DNA of 64,000 nucleotides from Actinospica sp035493475 (GCA_035493475.1 DATJIF010000063.1:157267-221266), one strand, 5' to 3'. Positions 34,712-43,768 are shown, counted from the first letter of the stretch. The notes: generated by a model not told the origin, from the sequence alone. Translations and numbers: made by a program.

Positions 34712-35254
34712 CTACGGTCGACTCGGGTTGAGCTGGGCACGGTGGCGGCCCTGCATGAGCCAGTCTGCGAGCTCGTCAATCAGCCTGCGCACTGCGAGGT
34801 CCGCGTCCGCAATAAGTTGCTCCTGTCCCGCGGATCCCGCGTTCAACGACTCAAGGGCGGCACGCACAGCGCCGATGCTGTTCGACCAGCGCGCCCCCAG
34901 CGCTTCGTCGAACGAGAATGCCGCGATCTCCACGGACGTCGCTGTCACCAGCCACTCCTGACTGCCGGTCGACGGCAGCGAAGCGTCGCGGTCGCTTCGG
35001 GCCTGTTCCAGTTCGGCGCCGATGCGCCCGGCCAGATGGAACAGCGCGATCGCCGAGGTCCGCACCTCGCCGCGTAGGGCGAAGCGATGCTCGTGGCGGT
35101 GGGTCACGCTCACCACGGCCCACGCGGTGATCGCGGCCACCATGCCGCCGACTCCGGAGGCGATCGTTCCCTGGAGGAGCACGCCCCACCAGCCCTGTGC
35201 GCCACCCACTCCAGGTTCACCAGCCTTGATCGGTTCCTGCAAGCTCGGGCACAT
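34712..35254 (-). CDS. Membrane protein with helical cytoplasmic domain, unknown
   Basis: A 180-residue protein with one membrane helix near residues 28-50 (LLQGTIASGVGGMVAAITAW) then a helical soluble part (residues 55-172) resembling small actinomycete proteins without assigned function. It ends 318 bp after the immunity gene, convergent with it, and lies upstream of the relaxase gene on the same strand, but the 161-bp gap between them argues against co-transcription. Confidence 0.55.
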   Translation of the reverse strand: MCPSLQEPIKAGEPGVGGAQGWWGVLLQGTIASGVGGMVAAITAWAVVSVTHRHEHRFALRGEVRTSAIALFHLAGRIGAELEQARSDRDASLPSTGSQEWLVTATSVEIAAFSFDEALGARWSNSIGAVRAALESLNAGSAGQEQLIADADLAVRRLIDELADWLMQGRHRAQLNPSRP

Positions 35255-35415
35255 CGTGCCTCGATCAGCAGCCTGATTCCCGGATCGCTGCGCATTTGAA
35301 CGCGTCGCATGGGTTCGCGATGGTCGGCGTGCTGCTCTCTTCGCCGTCCCACGAGCGCTGCACCGATGAACTCCTCACGTGGCAGGCTGCTTGGTCCGGG
35401 TGCACTTTCGCTTGG

Positions 35416-38400
35416 TCATCTCTCTATCTGGCGTTCTGCCTCGGCCGCGTAGTGGACAGGTACTGCGTTTGCCTGGGCCGTGAGGGCACGGGCCATGTCT
35501 CGCCGGGCGAGGAGCCGTTCGTCGACATCGATGTCGACGCTTCGGCCGGCCTGGCGCGGCGTCCCTGAATGCATGCTCGGACGGCGCTGAGGTGCCCTGC
35601 GTCGGCCCGCGGAGCGTGCTTCTTCCCCGTCATCACTCGCGGTGGCCAGCGCGTGAGAAGCCTGCCGGAACGTGTGGTGGTCAGCGCTCGCCGCCGGGAT
35701 AAAGGGGCCGAGAGGCTGGCTGGGATCGTCGTCGGATATCTGATGCTGGTCGCGGAATGCGGCCACAATGGTGACTTGTTCCTCCGGCAGATTCGCCGCC
35801 CACGCCGGTTGCTCGCTCGCGGCGAGTTCCCGGAGCTCTTGGACGCGCAGAGCCGTGAGACCGTGAAGTGTTCGTAGATACTTGTGTAGTTCGGGGTCAA
35901 GGTTCGTGTGGCTGCGCTCGGGTATGGTCAGCCACTTCGGTTGGCCGGATGCGTCGCTCAGCGCGCCGATGGGGCGTCTGTCGAGGTAAGCGTTGATGCG
36001 CAAGTCGAGTCGTTCGGCCGGGTCGCTCGCCTTGTCCAGGTTCTCGCGGTCGGCGGCCTGCTTGAGCAGGAAGCCGCCGTGGTGGCCCGACTGCTCGGCG
36101 GCGATCAGCGTACGGCGCAGGCTCGCCCATGTCGGCGAATCGGTCACCGCTTGCGCGAGTTTGTCATCGAATGTGTCGTACACGAGCCGGTAGTAGCCCG
36201 GCCGGGAGACGATCTCCAAGGTGTGCTGGAAGTACGGGGCAAGCGTTGCAAGGGAGCCGGCGAGGCGCTGGCTCTCGCGCATCGACTCGGTCGCCGAGAG
36301 TTCGGCGCCTTCGGTATTCATGATGCGCAGCAGGATCTCGATTCCCGCGTATGCGCGCGGGTCGTTACGGGGGTAGTCCATCCGCTCGTCCTCGTCGAGC
36401 GGCAGGATGTCGTGGGTGGCGACGTACAGCGTCGTGTGGAACTGGGCGCGGGTGAGCGCGACGTAGAGTTCTTCGCGCGTCATCTCATCGGTGATCAGGG
36501 GGTGGGCGGTTTCGACGGTGAGGCCCTGGGTGCGAATGACAGTGGAGGCGTAGAGGAGCTGAACGTGCTCGCGCACGTATTCGGCCGGGAGCGTGAGGCG
36601 GCCCTTGTGTTTGTCGTGTTCTACCGTCAGGGCGCCGTCGTCGTGGCGGACCAGGACGGTCCAGCCGTCGCCGTTCTTCACGAAATCGCGCCCGCCGTGC
36701 GTCAGTAGCTTGCGGTTGTTATCTCGGGTGATGATCCAGTCTCCAGCGCCCGCGAAATTGCCGTCACGCAGCTCGACGCCGTCGACTTCGACCTGTCCAG
36801 CGGCCACGCGGTCTTCACGTGCCTGAGCGGACAGGCGGGTGGTGTCGATGCCGGTGGCGGCGGTCAGGATGGTTTTCTTGCCAGCCAGCATGTCGGCACG
36901 CCAGCCCTGATAGGCGGCTTCGGTCATGCCGTCGCGGCTGCCAGTGCGGATTCGCTGGTTCTCGATGTAGAAGTCGAGCGCGCCAGCGTCGCCGACGCGC
37001 AACTTGAGGGTGGCTGCGGCCTCGGCCTCGTTGTCGAAACGGTAGAGCCTGGTCAACTCGACGGCACCGGCGTCGTGGGCAAGCAGGCGCAGGGCGCCGC
37101 CCGATTCGATGGCGCCGAGCTGCCGGTAGTCGCCGAGCAGCACGATGCGTGCCTGGTGATCGCGGGCGACAGTCAGCAGCCGGTCGAGGTTCGGGGTTCC
37201 AGCGAGTCCGGCCTCGTCGACCAGGATGACGTCGCCGGGACGTACGTCGAGATGCTGGAGCCGGGACGGTATTCGGCTGCCAGTTCGCAAGCGGTCGGTG
37301 TGGAAGCCATCGACGTGTTCGTACAGGAACTTGTGCAGGTTTTCGGCCGGGACGCCGAGCTGCTGGGTCAGGACGGCGGCGGAGGCCGAGGACGTGGCCA
37401 GCGGAATGACGCGGTGGCCAGATTCGCGGGTGAGGGCGGTGAGAGCGCTCATCGCGGTGGTCTTGCCAGAACCCGCTGGGCCGAGCCCGACGGTGATCCG
37501 CGCGGGATGGCAGGCAAAGCGGATCGCCAGTTCCCGCTGCCCCGGGTCCAGGACCGTGCCGGATTCGCGTTCGACGCCGGCGAGCAGAGTGTGGGCGAGT
37601 TGCGGATCGAGGGTGGGGACGAACTCGTGCTGCGCGGCATGCAGCAACCGCTGTTCTGCTTCGAGGATGCGGGAGCTGGTGTATCGCTCGGCCGCGTGCT
37701 GTGTGAAGACGGATTCTCCGCCCGCGCGGCGCAGTTGCTTGGGCTCATTGGTGATCGGCGGGGCATCGACGCGCACCGCGTGGCGCTCGCTGATGGCCTC
37801 TTCCACGACGAGGGCGACGGCCCGCTTTTGCGCGTCGAGGCTTTCGAAGCGGTGTTCGGCGCGTACTAGGCGCTCGGCTTCGGCGTGCAGGTTCCATCGC
37901 GTCCAGGTCGAGCGGGACTCCTCGACGGTAGTGGTGATCTTGGCCGCGAGGGCGCCGATGTCCGGAGTGTCCATGGTGATGGTCTGGGGGCGCGGGGGGA
38001 CGGCGTCGGTGATGGCGCGCGCTCCGGCAGATCCGAACGTAGCCAGCAGTGAGGAGTGCCAGGTATCGCGCATCGCGGCGAGGGAACGCGGCTGCTTTTT
38101 GCCTTGTCGGGTCTCGAGCGTGGCCTGGCGGGCGAGCTGGTAGGCGGCTTTGCGGCTGGGGTCGTATCCGTGTTCGCGTCGGTAGCCGCGCACCAGTTCG
38201 GCGTAACGTGCCTCCAGCGCGGTGCGACGGGAGGAGTAGTGGTCGATCATCGGCAGAGGGATTCCAGTGACTTCACGGACCGGCTGCTTGCCGTCCGGTG
38301 TGTCCTCCCGGGGCGAGAAACTGATGCCATAGCGTGCGCTGACCAGCGTTTCTATGCTGGAGTTGTAGTGCTCGGATGCGGCGACCGTCATCCGGAATAG

Positions 38401-39216
38401 GGCGCGGGCGTCGAGCGAGCGCCAGACGCCGTCTACGCCCTGGACCTTGTTGCTGATGACGTAGTGGGTGTGCAGGTTCGGGTCGCCGTCACGCGAGTCG
38501 TAGTGGTCGAATGCGACGGCGACCATGCCGCTGGTGGCGATCTGGGCGATGCCGTTGCGTCCAGTACGGGTGAAGGCCGCGTGGGTTTCCAACATCTCCA
38601 GCGCGGAGGCCATAGCCTCTTGGTGAGCCTGGCGAATACCAGCACGCACAGCCGGATCGGGGTGCAGTGCCCACAACAGCGCGACGGACTTGACCGGAGA
38701 GAAGACGAGGTCATATCCGGCCACAGCAGCGCGCTGAGCGCGGGATTCGAGCATCATCGCGCGCTTGATGTCGGCCTCGGTCGGCTCCCGGCCGGTCTCC
38801 TCGCGGATCGCGTCGAGCCGCTGATCGACGCGCTTTTGGAAGTGCTCGGGCGGCTCGTAGCCTCGGAACGCCCCGCCGAGTTCGGCGGCCTTCTCCGCCT
38901 GACGGTGAACCTTCTTGGCCTGCCCAGGAGTTAGCTCCTCGCGTAGATGCTCGGCGAGGTACTCCTGCTTGATTCGTTCGGCTTCGGGGTGGATGCCGAA
39001 CCCGAACAGGTTGCGCATGGCCTGCTCGCTGACCTCGTCGGATCGCACGTCCAGGGCGGCTAGTCCGCGACCCGCCCAGCGGCCAGGCGGGTTGCCCTCG
39101 GCAGCGTAGTAGTCGGCCGCATCCTGGCCGCGTTCGCGCTGCACGTCACCGCCAGCAATGTGACGGGTCAGGTAGGTGTAGCCGTCTCCGGCGGTCAGCT
39201 TGTGAAGCGACAACAC
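35416..39216 (-). CDS. traA: MobF-family relaxase-helicase (TraA/TrwC type)
   Basis: A 1266-residue relaxase-helicase that nicks oriT and unwinds DNA for conjugation. Residues 1-400 are the TrwC relaxase domain: LSLHKLTAGDGYTYLTR with the probable catalytic Tyr at 13 or 15, and the metal site H249-T-H251 (DPNLHTHYVISNKV). Next is an AAA helicase domain: Walker A GLGPAGSGKTT (about residues 575-586), Walker B VILVDEAGLAGT, LGDYRQLGAI, and a UvrD-like C-terminal motif VETAHPLITDEMTREELYVA. Start chosen at GTG 39216 (VLSLHKL) because family members begin MLSxHKL; an in-frame GTG at 39264 would add 16 residues. A full-length, probably functional enzyme; homologs sit in actinobacterial conjugative plasmids and ICEs. 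Confidence 0.92.
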   Translation of the reverse strand: MLSLHKLTAGDGYTYLTRHIAGGDVQRERGQDAADYYAAEGNPPGRWAGRGLAALDVRSDEVSEQAMRNLFGFGIHPEAERIKQEYLAEHLREELTPGQAKKVHRQAEKAAELGGAFRGYEPPEHFQKRVDQRLDAIREETGREPTEADIKRAMMLESRAQRAAVAGYDLVFSPVKSVALLWALHPDPAVRAGIRQAHQEAMASALEMLETHAAFTRTGRNGIAQIATSGMVAVAFDHYDSRDGDPNLHTHYVISNKVQGVDGVWRSLDARALFRMTVAASEHYNSSIETLVSARYGISFSPREDTPDGKQPVREVTGIPLPMIDHYSSRRTALEARYAELVRGYRREHGYDPSRKAAYQLARQATLETRQGKKQPRSLAAMRDTWHSSLLATFGSAGARAITDAVPPRPQTITMDTPDIGALAAKITTTVEESRSTWTRWNLHAEAERLVRAEHRFESLDAQKRAVALVVEEAISERHAVRVDAPPITNEPKQLRRAGGESVFTQHAAERYTSSRILEAEQRLLHAAQHEFVPTLDPQLAHTLLAGVERESGTVLDPGQRELAIRFACHPARITVGLGPAGSGKTTAMSALTALTRESGHRVIPLATSSASAAVLTQQLGVPAENLHKFLYEHVDGFHTDRLRTGSRIPSRLQHLDVRPGDVILVDEAGLAGTPNLDRLLTVARDHQARIVLLGDYRQLGAIESGGALRLLAHDAGAVELTRLYRFDNEAEAAATLKLRVGDAGALDFYIENQRIRTGSRDGMTEAAYQGWRADMLAGKKTILTAATGIDTTRLSAQAREDRVAAGQVEVDGVELRDGNFAGAGDWIITRDNNRKLLTHGGRDFVKNGDGWTVLVRHDDGALTVEHDKHKGRLTLPAEYVREHVQLLYASTVIRTQGLTVETAHPLITDEMTREELYVALTRAQFHTTLYVATHDILPLDEDERMDYPRNDPRAYAGIEILLRIMNTEGAELSATESMRESQRLAGSLATLAPYFQHTLEIVSRPGYYRLVYDTFDDKLAQAVTDSPTWASLRRTLIAAEQSGHHGGFLLKQAADRENLDKASDPAERLDLRINAYLDRRPIGALSDASGQPKWLTIPERSHTNLDPELHKYLRTLHGLTALRVQELRELAASEQPAWAANLPEEQVTIVAAFRDQHQISDDDPSQPLGPFIPAASADHHTFRQASHALATASDDGEEARSAGRRRAPQRRPSMHSGTPRQAGRSVDIDVDERLLARRDMARALTAQANAVPVHYAAEAERQIER

Positions 39217-39257
39217 CCGTCCGCACCCCGTCTCCTTGAGCCTGCTCCCATCCCGTT

Positions 39258-39276
39258 CGTACACTATAAGCTACAG
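39258..39276 (-). promoter_or_regulatory. Operator/promoter motif upstream of traA, copy 1
   Basis: Minus strand reads CTGTAGCTTATAGTGTACG. TATAGT would be a -10 box with TTGCAT upstream as -35 (19-bp spacer) for traA. The motif shares TATAGTGTACG with 774-784 and matches 16 of 19 positions with copy 2 at 39434-39453. A shared repressor site is likely. Confidence 0.5.
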
Positions 39277-39433
39277 GAGTGCTGGTGATGCAAGAGGTGT
39301 CTTGTTGACTAAGGGCCGAGGGCGGCGGTCCAGTGGTGCGCTGGGACTGGCGTCGGTGTCATCTATGCAGGCAGAACTGCCTTTCTGCTGCGGGGGCATC
39401 TGTGCTGAGAATCGTTCGAGGGTTGACAGGTGC

Positions 39434-39453
39434 CTGTACGCTATAAATTACAG
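39434..39453. promoter_or_regulatory. Operator motif, copy 2, with CTGTA/TACAG arms
   Basis: CTGTA-CGCTATAAAT-TACAG: an inverted repeat whose minus strand matches copy 1 upstream of traA. TTGACA lies just before it at 39423-39428. Position 43 bases ahead of the gene at 39496 makes it a promoter-overlapping operator candidate. Confidence 0.5.
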
Positions 39454-39495
39454 TCTGGCGCTCGCTCGGTCTGAAACTGACAAGGGGAGTGATTG

Positions 39496-39915
39496 ATGGC
39501 ACGGCGCGGCAGCGGTATTCGGCTAGCGGCTCTCAAGGCGGCGCAGGAGGCAATGCGGGCGGAACAGGTGGCTCAGCGCGAGCAATTGCGGATCAAGACG
39601 GAGGCGGTCGCGACCGTCTTGGACGCACGTGCCCAGGCGTCGCATGTGCGGGCTAAGGGCGAGGTGACGATCGGGCGGATCCGTGAGGAGACAGAGCGCG
39701 ATGCGGCCGTGTTCGACGACAAGGCCCGCGTGGCGCTGCACGTGCTGCGGGGCTTGGCCGCAACCAACGCGGAAGTCGCCGCGCTGGTCGGGTTGACAGC
39801 GAAAGAGGTTCGCGAGGCCCTGTCGGCTCCAGGTGCGTCCGAGACCGACGCACGAAAGCCCACTAGGTCCAGCGATGAGACGGAGGTCTCCGAGCAGGTC
39901 AAAGCTTCGGCCTAG
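39496..39915 (+). CDS. Small basic coiled-coil protein, likely mobilisation accessory
   Basis: A 139-residue protein of alternating charged residues (AALKAAQEAMRAEQVAQREQ and later LRIKTEAVATVLDARAQ) forming a long helix or coiled coil, then a helix-turn-helix-like segment (AATNAEVAALVGLTAKEVRE). AAGGGGAG at 39482 sets ATG 39496; an in-frame TTG at 39493 is less good. Divergent from traA and sharing an operator-like motif, it fits a relaxosome accessory or transfer regulator. No direct family is recognised. Confidence 0.65.
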   Translation: MARRGSGIRLAALKAAQEAMRAEQVAQREQLRIKTEAVATVLDARAQASHVRAKGEVTIGRIREETERDAAVFDDKARVALHVLRGLAATNAEVAALVGLTAKEVREALSAPGASETDARKPTRSSDETEVSEQVKASA

Positions 39916-39922
39916 CAGGAGA

Positions 39923-39969
39923 AACAGTTTGAGGGGCCGTCGCGAATGGCGACGGCCCCTCAAACTGTT
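39923..39969. terminator. Perfect 21-bp stem-loop, bidirectional terminator
   Basis: Positions 39923-39943 pair perfectly with 39949-39969 around a five-base loop GAATG; the outer ends are AACAGTTTG and CAAACTGTT, giving A/T-rich flanks on both strands. It lies just after the stop of the accessory gene and just before the end of the next, convergent gene. A second 21-bp, 5-base-loop structure with the same design lies at 49633-49679. Confidence 0.85.
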
Positions 39970-39972
39970 GGA

Positions 39973-40446
39973 TCAGAGAACGACTAGGAGGCCGTTGAGC
40001 GGATCGGGCGTTTCAGCGACGGCGGCCCGGTAGGCGAAGGCAAGTAGTTCGAAGCTCGCGCGGTGGCGCCGCAGCCGCTCAGCATGCCGTGCGAGGCTGC
40101 GGCGGGCGCGTCGGCGGGAGTAGCGGACGCGGAAGATGGCCTCGGTGTAGGTGTGACCCCACAGGTCCACTGCGATCTCGTGCGCGGTGCGCAGCTGCCG
40201 GTTCGCGTCGAGGCGGCAGGTGCACCCAGCGGTGAAGCGCAGGGCAGTGCCGAGGTAGTGGACTGCCACATTCAGGTCGTCGACGGACGTTGCGCTCTGG
40301 CCGGTCGGTGGCAGGATCGGCAGATGCCCGCACGGCATCAGTTCGCGGGCGAGCTGGTCGATGACGCGCAGATGCTCGGCTGCGGTGAGCAGGTGGGGCA
40401 GGGTGCGACGAGCGCGGCGGGTGTCGGGGAGTGGTTCGAGGATCAT
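39973..40446 (-). CDS. Unknown protein of the transfer region
   Basis: A 157-residue arginine-rich protein. Residues about 20-75 include CGHLPILPPTGQSATSVDDL, followed by CTCRLD and a long helical, basic C-terminal half (RYSRRRARRSLARHAERLRR). Spaced Cys and His (C39, H41, C75, C77) could bind zinc. No family recognised. Its stop borders the 21-bp terminator stem. Confidence 0.5.
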   Translation of the reverse strand: MILEPLPDTRRARRTLPHLLTAAEHLRVIDQLARELMPCGHLPILPPTGQSATSVDDLNVAVHYLGTALRFTAGCTCRLDANRQLRTAHEIAVDLWGHTYTEAIFRVRYSRRRARRSLARHAERLRRHRASFELLAFAYRAAVAETPDPLNGLLVVL

Positions 40447-40501
40447 GATCGTGCGGGCCTTTCAGTAGATCGGGTGCTGTGCGCCATGCGCCCGGCTGGG
40501 G

Positions 40502-40786
40502 TTAGAGGGAGAGCAGGTCGAGCTGCTGCCAGTCGCCCGCAGGGGCATGTCGGCGCAGGGCCGCAGCAAGGGAGGCCTTAGTGATCGAGCGCGGGACAAC
40601 GCCGAGCAGTGCGGCGGAGTCCTTACCTGCGGACACGTAGGCGTCGTAGAGCTGCCGGTAGCGGCGCTCCTCGGCGTCGCCGAGGTCGGCGCGCGTGGCC
40701 TGGTACTCGCACTCGGCGTCGAGCAGCTTCACGAGGGCGTCGGCGTCGAGTTCCGGGTGGATCTCGGGTGGGTCGATGTCGGACAC
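40502..40786 (-). CDS. Small helical protein of the transfer region
   Basis: A 94-residue acidic, helical protein (HPELDADALVKLLDAECEYQ) with a C-terminal segment (GVVPRSITKASLAAALRRHA) that could be a DNA-binding helix. GTG 40786 follows CACCTCC-type spacing on the minus strand, but no strong ribosome site; longer in-frame extensions read through low-complexity GC-rich sequence. Ends 55 bp before the preceding minus-strand gene starts, so the two may be co-transcribed. Confidence 0.5.
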   Translation of the reverse strand: MSDIDPPEIHPELDADALVKLLDAECEYQATRADLGDAEERRYRQLYDAYVSAGKDSAALLGVVPRSITKASLAAALRRHAPAGDWQQLDLLSL

Positions 40787-41139
40787 GGAGGTGTTCCCGT
40801 CGTCTCGCACCCCGGAGGCTTTGCGGGGCGGGCGGTGCCGGTGGTCCCGGCGTGGACGGGCTGTGCCCACCGGAGGTCCGCGCCTGGGGCAACTCCGAAG
40901 AGCGACGAAGGAGCGTGGGTTGCGCCAGGCGCGGGTTTCTGGTGCCCTCGGGCGATCACGCGGGCGCCGGCCCTCCTCTCGCCCGAGATCCGGGGAACCA
41001 CGACGCGGCCAAGCCTCGCCCGGCCTCGACCCGAGGGCGGCGCCCTTGGCGTGGGGACGACCTGGATGGCGTAGCGAGCGCGACACTGGGCCGCTGCGCC
41101 GATCACGCTTGCCGAGCGGACGGCTTAGGCAGGAGCGGG
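40787..41139. other. Divergent intergenic region with a possible diverged hairpin element
   Basis: No gene in 353 bp. GCCAAG (41008-41013) and CTTGGC (41045-41050) close a 43-nt span with an internal CTCG-ACC-CGAG hairpin, similar in size and plan to the seven elements described further right, but it lies about 220 nt, not 82-111 nt, from the minus-strand start and the internal sequence is different. AGGAG at 41131 belongs to the next gene. Confidence 0.35.
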
Positions 41140-41835
41140 ATGACGAAGGATCAACAGCGGCAGCAGCGGCACGCGTTGATCGCCGCGTTGCGCACGCACC
41201 TGCCGTGGGCCCGCGTCGCTGGTCTGAGCGGATGGAGGGGCTTGCCGGGGTTCTCCCTCGCGGTCGGCTGGATGCTGCTGCGCCGCCCGGGGATGCTGCG
41301 AGGTGGGACACTTCGGCAGGCCGCGACGGACCTCACGGTCGCAGCGCTCGCCCCGGTCACTCTCGTGGCCGTCGCCCTGGCGCTGGTGCTCGGCGGCTGG
41401 CCGCTGAACCTGCTCGTCTCGGTCGGCCTGCCGGTCGTGGACGCGATGGTGTTCACGGTCTCGGCGGCGGCGCGCGGCGGGGTCTGGGTGTTCGACGGCT
41501 GGCACGCCGGAGTGATGCTCACGCGCAAGGACCCGTGGGAGGGGTGGGTCCGGTTCGAGGTGGCGCAGTACTGGGCGCTGCCGCCGGGGCGCGGACACGG
41601 CCGACGGCTGCGGGAGGAGGGTATGCGGCTCGCGGACCGGCTCGGCGTCGTGCTCGAGTTGGAGGCGATGAACCCGGGCCTTGCCCGCGGGATCTACCAT
41701 CGGGCCGGATTCGAGATCGCCCCGGGGCAGCAGGAGCACCGACGCCCGAGGATGCGTCGCGTCCCCCACGCACACGGCGGACCGTCCGGACCGCTCGCGG
41801 CCACAGACGACGTGGCACACGTGGACACCCCGTAG
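41140..41835 (+). CDS. Membrane protein with C-terminal GNAT-like domain
   Basis: A 231-residue protein. The middle has two or three membrane helices (about 63-82 and 86-106, LAPVTLVAVALALVLGGWPL). The C-terminal part resembles the acetyl-CoA-binding half of a GNAT acetyltransferase: PPGRGHGRRLREEGMRLADR, ELEAMNPGLARGIYHRAGF. A membrane-tethered acetyltransferase is unusual. ATG 41140 follows AGGAG. It is one of the few plus-strand genes in the transfer region. Confidence 0.65.
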   Translation: MTKDQQRQQRHALIAALRTHLPWARVAGLSGWRGLPGFSLAVGWMLLRRPGMLRGGTLRQAATDLTVAALAPVTLVAVALALVLGGWPLNLLVSVGLPVVDAMVFTVSAAARGGVWVFDGWHAGVMLTRKDPWEGWVRFEVAQYWALPPGRGHGRRLREEGMRLADRLGVVLELEAMNPGLARGIYHRAGFEIAPGQQEHRRPRMRRVPHAHGGPSGPLAATDDVAHVDTP

Positions 41836-41903
41836 CCGACGGACGTGTGTCCGAGGCGCTGCCCGATGGCAGCGGCTGGTTCGTCGCCATCCGGCCTGGC
41901 GGA

Positions 41904-42422
41904 CTACTCGTTCGGGCGCGCGGGCAGCAGTTCGGCGAGTACGCGGGTGATTCCCGCCGCGTCGGTGCGCGCCAGCGGTCCGCGCTCCTCGGGGCGGTAG
42001 GCGAAGAACTCAGCGCCGATCGCGTCGGCGACGGCCAGCAGGTGGCCGGGGAAGTCGCAGATATCTACGTAGGTGCGCCCCTGCGCGTGCAGCCGGGTCT
42101 CGATCCGGCGCAGCACCCGGGCCATCGACAGGGCCCGGCCCAGCTCGATGCCGTAGTTCGTGTGGAACTCGTGGCGGGTGCCGTACACCCGCCCGTCGGT
42201 GATGTACGCGGCCACGCGAAGGTCGGCGTACTGCTGGGCGTCGTGGCCATGGTCGGTGTAGGAGGGGTTGAAGATCCGTCCGACCTCAGTCGGGTCGAAG
42301 GTGTCGTCGGCGGTGGCCACGTAGACGACGTTGCCGGTGACCTGGGTGATGCCGAACTCACGCTCGATGCGTACGGACATGCCGATCGTGCGCTTGCGCG
42401 AGGGACGGCGAATGGTGCTCAT
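41904..42422 (-). CDS. Unknown protein of the transfer region
   Basis: A 172-residue protein of mixed alpha/beta type without recognised domain (GITQVTGNVVYVATADDTFD and HDAQQYADLRVAAYITDGRV). ATG 42422 follows GGAG; a longer in-frame start exists 17 codons earlier. It lies 65 bp after the stop of the next upstream gene and probably belongs to its operon, which is headed by a hairpin element. Confidence 0.55.
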   Translation of the reverse strand: MSTIRRPSRKRTIGMSVRIEREFGITQVTGNVVYVATADDTFDPTEVGRIFNPSYTDHGHDAQQYADLRVAAYITDGRVYGTRHEFHTNYGIELGRALSMARVLRRIETRLHAQGRTYVDICDFPGHLLAVADAIGAEFFAYRPEERGPLARTDAAGITRVLAELLPARPNE

Positions 42423-42487
42423 GGGTGTATGTACTCCAAACGGGAAGGGGCCGCCGGGATCCCGGCGGCCCACGCGGGTAACCGGGG

Positions 42488-42976
42488 TCAGGCGCGGCGA
42501 AGCCGCAGCGCCAGTCGGGCGGCGAAGTAGCCGTAGTGCGCTGCGCGTGCCTCGTAGTAGAAGATCGCCAGACCGAGTGCGGCGGCGAACGGGTCTTCGT
42601 CGTCGAGCACGTCGTCCGCTTCGAGCGCGGTGTCCAGCAGGAAGATCCCGAGTTCGCGTCGTGCGAGGGCGAGCGCGGCGTAGGCGGCGGTGGTGTAGGC
42701 GGCGCGGTGCTGCTCGGGGGTCTGGCTGGCCCGGCCCAGGGCGAGGGCGAGGCCGAGCACGTGGTGCGCGCCGGGCTCGTCGGTGCAGCGGGAGATCAGC
42801 AGCTCGCAGGTGAGGGGCTGGTCGAGCGCATCGAGCAGGTCCGCACCGGTCTGGGTGCGCATGGTGTGCACGGCCGGGCCTTGTCCGCGTACGGCGGCTT
42901 CGACCAGCGCGCGCGGGGATGGGCGGGGCGCTGGGGGCGCCGGGGTGAGGCGGGGAGCGTCGAGCAGGATCGTCAT
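42488..42976 (-). CDS. Unknown helical protein, first gene behind a hairpin element
   Basis: A 162-residue helical protein (QTPEQHRAAYTTAAYAALAL and ALGLAIFYYEARAAHYGYFA) with a proline-rich N-terminus. No family recognised. ATG 42976; the dual-hairpin element at 43059-43101 lies 82 bases upstream of the ATG. Presumed early-expressed transfer-region gene. Confidence 0.55.
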   Translation of the reverse strand: MTILLDAPRLTPAPPAPRPSPRALVEAAVRGQGPAVHTMRTQTGADLLDALDQPLTCELLISRCTDEPGAHHVLGLALALGRASQTPEQHRAAYTTAAYAALALARRELGIFLLDTALEADDVLDDEDPFAAALGLAIFYYEARAAHYGYFAARLALRLRRA

Positions 42977-43058
42977 GGAGTCCGTCCCGAAGGTCGCGGG
43001 GTCGGGCCGTTCGGCCCGCTGGCGCGCCCCGGGCCAGTACACCGATCCCGGCCCCGGT

Positions 43059-43101
43059 CCAGGCTCGCGCGCAGCGCGACCGCGCAGCGGCTCCGGCCTT
43101 G
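43059..43101 (-). repeat. Dual-hairpin leader element, copy 1
   Basis: On the + strand: CCAGGC/GCCTTG closing arms (one mismatch) enclosing TCGCGC-GCA-GCGCGA and CCGC-GCA-GCGG, both with GNA triloops. It lies 82 bases upstream of ATG 42976. See other copies at 44904, 46704, 48692, 50918, 56287 and 60301. Confidence 0.75.
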
Positions 43102-43253
43102 ACCGGGCGAGGCCGGGCGGTGTGCTGAGCTACGGGCGACAGCGAGGCCGGCCCGCCATCGCGGCCGGGACCGGTGGCCGGTGAGCCTACGCGCCGCCGA
43201 CCCGACCGCCGTACGCCCGGGAAGTCGTCGACCGGGCGCAGGCTGAGCGGGTG

Positions 43254-43673
43254 CTAGGCGGGATCGAGCAGAAGACAGCGCACCGCGCCCTCGGCGTGGG
43301 ACTCCAGGTGCTCGGGCACGTACGGCAGTTGCGCGCCGGTTCCGCAGGCGTCGCCCAGCAGCAACTGCACCTCGCGGAGATCGCGTGGGTCGTAGCGGCC
43401 GAACTCGGCGGCCAGCGGCGCGGGCAGTTCGGGTAGCGGCTCGCCGTCGTCTTCGCTGAAGTCGAGCACCACGGCGCCCTCGGCGGTGAGCGCGAGCTCG
43501 AGGTACCGGGCGTCGTCGACGCTGTCGGCGATGACGGTGACATACGCGGCCTCCGGATACATCGCGCGCAGCGCGCGGGAGAGCAGTCCGAAGAGTTGAT
43601 AGCCGAGCGTGTTCAGGGCGAGGCGTTGTGCGTCGAACTGGTCGGCGAGCGGAAGTCGGTCGGTGGTGTCCAT
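43254..43673 (-). CDS. Unknown protein, paralog of the 53521-53934 product
   Basis: A 139-residue acidic protein. ALRAMYPEAAYVTVIADSVD matches LAAMFPAAAYVWLDGDDP of the product at 53521-53934, and GTGAQLPYVPEH aligns with AGAELADLPDEL, so the two are paralogs within one transfer region. Function unknown. Starts 95 bp after the stop of the next upstream minus-strand gene. Confidence 0.6.
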   Translation of the reverse strand: MDTTDRLPLADQFDAQRLALNTLGYQLFGLLSRALRAMYPEAAYVTVIADSVDDARYLELALTAEGAVVLDFSEDDGEPLPELPAPLAAEFGRYDPRDLREVQLLLGDACGTGAQLPYVPEHLESHAEGAVRCLLLDPA

Positions 43674-43768
43674 CGGGTTGCTCCTAAGCGTGGAAGGGAG
43701 GGGCGGCCGGGCGTCGGGCCCGGCCGCCGGTGAAACCGCCGAGTCTGAGATTCAGACCGGCGGGGCGA

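Larger units (their letters stand above)
39217..39495. other. Candidate oriT/promoter region between traA and the accessory gene
   Basis: This 279-bp, comparatively AT-rich gap separates the divergent traA (minus) and the small basic gene at 39496 (plus). It holds two related operator-like motifs (39258-39276 and 39434-39453) and TTGACA at 39423-39428. In MobF systems oriT commonly lies beside the relaxase gene and its accessory gene. No nic-site sequence can be named from sequence alone. Confidence 0.45.
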
